The notes under the pieces: model-generated | What the model was told of the DNA's origin: nothing | The model's database searches: none | What the model saw: the letters and a program-made list of their open reading frames with translations, nothing else | Position numbers and translations under genes: made by a program | Shown here: piece after piece, positions 59,653 through 64,000 of the stretch | Position numbering within the stretch: the first letter of the stretch is position 1 | How the letters are laid out: every line of letters begins with the position of its first letter | DNA from: Rutstroemia sp. NJR-2017a BVV2 | Taxonomy: Eukaryota; Ascomycota; Leotiomycetes; Helotiales; Rutstroemiaceae | Assembly (NCBI GenBank): GCA_002946415.1 | Contig: NJPS01000048.1 | Span: 248,001 to 312,000, forward strand | DNA length: 64,000 nucleotides | Reading direction: 5' to 3'

Positions 59653-61215
59653 ACAGAGCATACGAAGGAGTGGAAGACGGCTAAGGTACGGAGTACGGAA
59701 TACGGAAAGACGGGGTTCATGGCAGCCCCTCATTAGCTTGTTACAGATGTTGTTGATCGGGGCGCTTGGGGGCGATGATCACGGATTCACATATCGAGTG
59801 GTTGGTGGTGAATGATACGGAGTACCAAGTACGTTTGAAACTGGTGTTTAAGGTGTTGTTCGGTGGCTGTCTGGAGGTTGGGTGGAATTGTGGTGGAGCT
59901 GTGGACCGCTGGTGGAGAGGGGGAGAGGGGGAGAGGGGGAGGAAGGGGAAGAACAGGATTGGAAGAACTCGTCTGGACGGAAGTGCAAGGAAAAGGTTAC
60001 GAGTGGATCGTGTTAATGTACGGAGTATGATGTTTATTATTAGGGAATTAGGGAGAGTGGAGGGTTGGTCTGGATTCGCATTCACCGTGGTACAGCACTT
60101 GTAAGAGAAATGCGTGACCTGAATCTGAAAACAATCAGGGCTGTTTGGTAGAGTTGCACTGTATGATGTAAGAACCTCGATGAAATCTGGCGATCAAAGA
60201 CAGACGCAAACGCTAGGAATCTCCTTTAAAGTAGCTGCTCGGTCTCTGGACGGTCGGGTTACCTGTTACATGCGCCAGGCGCGCCGAGAGGATTGAATTG
60301 TACACTACAGAGTGCCTTCAGAGAATGTTGGCTCGCCATTTGACCTGAAAATCAACACACGATAATACTCCGTACACTTGCCGCTAAGGTGCCTTCCTTC
60401 TCTTTTCCTTTGCTTGCCTCAACTCGTTCTCGTGTTCAGAAAGAGAGATTTAAGACACTTGTAATAAAATCTCAAAATAACTCTCAACACGAGCTTTATT
60501 TCGACTTTTCTCGCCGTCTCCCAAGCCAGTTCAATCTAGTCCAATCACGGAAGATTAGGTTGGGCAGGGTTCCCAGCTGCCGTTGATGGATTGAGATCCA
60601 TCCACGGCATCGGACCCACTCGACTCAAATAATGCGACTCTGATCCTGGCGCGCCAAGGCCCACCATGTATAATCCATGGCCAGAAGAGCAGCCCGAATT
60701 GGAACAATATCCTACAATATCCTACAATGTCCTACAATATCCTTGATTCAGTGACCTTATTGTCCCTCTTGGCTAACAAACTGCCATCGGATTGGTTAAT
60801 GCTTCTTGATTTTCCTTAATTCTTCTATGGTAAATCATAATTCCAAAGCCTTCCCCTTTTCCCCCAAGCTTCTTTTTTAATTCCTCGACTACTTCCATAC
60901 TCCTCTGCCACTTCCTTTTCCCTATTTCCTACTCTTCCTCCAAATACTATTTCATCAACAATCCAACCTCTTCTCTTTTTTATTTGGCACAGTCATTCGT
61001 TGTTGTTGCCATTTATTAGATAACTTTCTAATTCTCCCCCTTCTTGAACTGTCTCTCACTCTCTTCGAGACTTTCACTTTACGCTTTTTTCCTACATCTT
61101 CAAACGTCAACTTTCAAGCTTCGACGGACGTCTTTCGAACGATTTCGGATCTATCACCAATTTCCTCGTCACTTTAAAGTACAAATCGAATCCACAGGAA
61201 AAGAATAATATCAAT

Positions 61216-62679
61216 ATGAAGACTTTCAACGCAATTGCAGCTTTGGCTGCCGCAGGTGTTGCTGTTGCAGCTCCCTCTCCAGTCGAGAACTTGGCTGCCA
61301 GAGCTACATCTCTCACAGCTGTCACAACCAAGGGAAATGGTAAGGATTGACTATTGGCACATGGATATAACTCAACAATACTAATCTACCATAGCTTTCT
61401 TCGTTGGAGACAAACGTTTCTACATCCGTGGAGTCGACTATCAACCCGGTGGATCATCCAAATTGGTCGATCCTATCGCAGATGAGACAACCTGCACGCG
61501 TGATATCGCCTACTTCAAGCAACTCGGCATCAACACTGTTCGTATCTACTCGGTCGACAACAGCGCCAACCACGATGCGTGTATGCAGGCATTGGCAGAT
61601 GCAGGAATCTACCTGGTCCTCGATGTCAACACCCCATTATACTCCCTCAACCGTGCTACCCCAGATGTTTCATACAACACCGTTTACCTTCAGAACATCT
61701 TTGCTACCATTGATGCATTTGCCAACTACACCAACACCTTGGCTTTCTTCTCAGGAAACGAAGTTATCAACGATGACACCACCACAAGTGCCGCCCCATA
61801 CGTCAAGGCCGTCACTCGTGATATGAGACAATACATTGGAAGCCGTGGATACCGAAAGATCCCTGTCGGATACTCCGCAGCTGATGTCAACTCCAACCGA
61901 AAGGAGATGGCCGAATACATGAACTGTGGTACCGACGATGAGAGAAGTGATTTCTTCGCTTTCAACGATTACTCCTGGTGTGATCCTTCATCTTTCACCA
62001 CTTCGGGATGGGACCAAAAGGTCCAGAACTTCACTGACTACGGTCTCCCAATTTTGTAAGTAGTTCTAATTTCGCTCTCCATGAATCAAACTAATTCATC
62101 AACAGCCTTTCCGAGTATGGTTGCAACACCAACACCCGTAAATTCGAAGAAGTCACTTCTCTTTACAGCAGCGACATGACTGGTGTCTATTCTGGTGGTC
62201 TCGTCTACGAGTACTCTGAGGAAGGATCCAACTATGGTCTTGTTAAAATCGCGAACGGCGACGTTACCACCAAGGACGATTTCACCGCACTCAAAGATGC
62301 CTTCAGTAAAACCGCCAACCCAACCGGTGATGGAGGATACAGCTCTACCACCAAAGCTAGCGACTGCCCAGCTCAATCCGCTAACTGGAACGTTACTTCT
62401 GATGCTCTCCCAGCTATCCCATCCGGTGCCGCTGCATATATGAAGACTGGTGCCGGTAAGGGTGTTGGTCTTACTGGAAAGGGCTCCCAAAACGCCGGTG
62501 GAACTTCCACTGGTACTGCTACCGCTGGTTCTGGATCCGTCACCGCTGTCGCTGCTGGTGTTGCATCTGGTACTGGCAAGGCTTCGGCTGGTACTGCTTT
62601 GGCTCCTATGGCTAAGACTCCTATGATTGTTGGTGCTATTGTGGCTGGTTTCGCGGCTATGGGTGCGGCGCTTTTGTAG
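61216..62679 (+). CDS. GPI-anchored GH72 beta-1,3-glucanosyltransferase
   Basis: Three exons (61216-61339, 61395-62055, 62106-62679), introns 55 and 50 nt, give 452 residues. Residues 1-18 are a signal peptide. The enzyme cuts and rejoins beta-1,3-glucan chains in the cell wall. The two catalytic glutamates are in FFSGNEVIND (Glu164) and IFLSEYGCN (Glu265); the core also has FYIRGVDYQPGG, CTRDIAYFKQLGINTVRIYSVD and MAEYMNCG. After the catalytic domain comes a Gly/Ser/Thr/Ala linker and a hydrophobic C-terminus (about residues 430-452) preceded by small residues, typical for a GPI anchor. No cysteine-rich X8/CBM43 module follows the catalytic domain, placing it in the Gel1/GAS-minus type subgroup. 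A pyrimidine-rich leader precedes the start. Confidence 0.95.
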
Positions 62680-64000
62680 ATGGTGTGAATGGAGGTCTGT
62701 GTATAATGTAATGGAAAATTGATTGATGGGATGGGGCCGACATGGCTTGGATTGTATGTTTGTGGATTATGGCAGGCGGTGGAAAATGAAATATCACTTT
62801 TTTTTTACCTTCTTACTTTTGGCTTCGTGGAATAGAATTGGTTCTTTTAGAATGGAGAAAAGAAATTAAAAATATGTTAAAAAGTAGATGTTTAATGTTT
62901 ATGTTTAAGTGATGGTTGATGTTGCGAGGTGAGTTTCTAGTTTCTAGTAGGTAAGTAATTGTCTTCATGCTGAGATGAGTGTAGAGGTGAAATCATGATG
63001 TATGCATGTCGTTGCTACCAGGGGGCGGGTTGGGATGGGGATTGGGATAAGCGAACGTCGACGATTATTTAGACTTCTGAAAACGACGGCAAGTAGGTAG
63101 GCATGTATGTGCGAATATGCTTAAAGCACAAACCCTCCTAAGAAGAGGGTCGTTTTAAGGTATTTCGAGTCAGAATGTGGTTCTAGAGGTTGTGTTGGGG
63201 GGGGGTTCGGCTGGATCTAAGGTTGTTTAATGGAGATGCTTACGCGTCGCGCGCGGGCTTAAACGAAAGCGGGGAGGGAGAGAGGTATGAGGGAATGGAT
63301 GCGAGGAGATTGAGGCTGTGACTGTGACTGTGATGAAGGAATGGATGGAGGGGGAAAAGGTAGAAGGGGAAGGGCGTGGGTGCGTAGGGGGCGGTGTGTG
63401 GTGTGTGGTGTACGGATGGATGGATGGGCAGGTGCGAGGTAGGTAGGTAGGTAGGTGGGATGGGTGGGTATGTTTATGTGTCGTTCTTGGGGTGTGCTGT
63501 ACTGTACTGGGTTACGCGATATTTTCCTGTCCTGTCCGGTATTATACTATACGATTCTGTTCTGCTCTGTTCCGTTCGCTGGTTGGTTGTATGTACTGTA
63601 AACATGGTATAGTATAGTGCAGGAAAGGAAATTCGAGTGAAGCGGGAGGAGAGATATAAGGTCAGTTGAGTGGGGCGGAGTGAGTGCAGCTGTGCTATTG
63701 TGTGCGGATGGATGAATGGATGGGAAGGGAAGGGAAGGGAAGGGGGTGGATGACCGACTACGGGTAGGGTAGGATAACTGACTGACTGCTGGTGCCGGTG
63801 CTGGTGGATAGGGTTGAGAATGGGGATCGCGCTGCGGTGCAAATTGAGTGGAGGAGTGCTTGCTTGGATGGCTGGTCTCGGGATTGTGGGGTAGCAGGTT
63901 GTAGGCATATGACTCTGAGCGGAGTTACGGGGTTGTGGTTGTGGAGGGCCTGGAGAGTATGTAGATGTGACAATATACTGTGAGATTACATAAATCTGAG
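62680..64000. other. Low-complexity intergenic DNA to window end
   Basis: 3' flank of the GH72 gene, then DNA with many simple repeats on a purine-rich plus strand: GGTAGGTAGGTAGG near 63437, GGATGGATGGATGG near 63414, AAGGGAAGGGAAGGG near 63725, CTGTACTGTACTG-type units. No gene supported; the purine-rich stretch may be the leader side of a minus-strand gene outside the window. Confidence 0.55.

Larger units (their letters stand above)
57651..61215. other. 3.6 kb without a convincing gene, several minisatellites
   Basis: Contains two GATGTGC-type minisatellites, GAGAGGGGGA repeats near 59920, and four exact copies of TACGGAGTA (59687, 59816, 60019, and its reverse at 60366). An open minus-strand frame of 207 codons (59212-58589) lacks an ATG start and family features. 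The last 350 bp before 61216 are pyrimidine-rich promoter/leader of the GH72 gene. Confidence 0.5.

Noticed and set aside
63414..63745. Possible telomere-like or CRISPR-like repeats near the window end
   Set aside because: Units (GGTA, GGAT, AAGGG) are simple microsatellites without spacers and do not match TTAGGG arrays.

Overview
The window reads as nuclear DNA of a filamentous ascomycete. Genes are split by short GT-AG introns (mostly 46-75 nt, with CTAAC-type branch sites), intergenic DNA is long and rich in simple repeats, and the gene set is typically fungal (HET domain, NACHT-WD40, GH72, fungal luciferase-like DUF5519, BBE-type FAD oxidase). Protein resemblance suggests Leotiomycetes, but that is an impression and was not tested. 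Exon models were built by hand from splice signals, reading-frame continuity and family motifs.

Layout: a secreted GH12 glucanase (29-1322); a HET-domain gene on the minus strand (2172-4661); a 3.4 kb gene-poor stretch with degenerate repeats; two coiled-coil genes (8045-8620 and 12541-13599) separated by 3.9 kb of low-complexity DNA; a DUF5519 gene divergent from threonine synthase (14.5-17.7 kb); a STAND N-domain/ankyrin-type gene (18027-20462); an FAD-linked oxidase (21596-23255) convergent with an aldehyde dehydrogenase (25204-26872); 3.2 kb with no convincing gene; a TRF/Tbf1-like telomere-repeat-binding protein (30111-32600); a fucose-lectin-like gene (32873-34170); a foldback element; a large esterase-like/NACHT/WD40 NLR-type gene (35916-41018); a decayed 5S rRNA copy; then a compact housekeeping block (coiled-coil protein, anthranilate synthase TRP2, cytochrome c, a mitochondrial protein, exosome subunit RRP42, an SDR, an MFS sugar transporter, a P450) and a GH72 glucanosyltransferase.

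How the genes relate: most are independent single-copy genes, with threonine and tryptophan synthesis, respiration and RNA decay represented. The unusual part is the first 41 kb. It interleaves three genes of families linked to fungal nonself recognition and programmed cell death (HET, STAND-ankyrin, NACHT-WD40) and one lectin-like gene. The NACHT-WD40 gene has 13 almost identical WD40 units that differ mainly at a few codons, the signature of a fast-evolving recognition surface. Two of these genes need extremely short (19 and 29 nt) removed segments to keep their frames, so they either use ultrashort introns or are decaying. No CRISPR array, tRNA gene or intact transposon was recognised.
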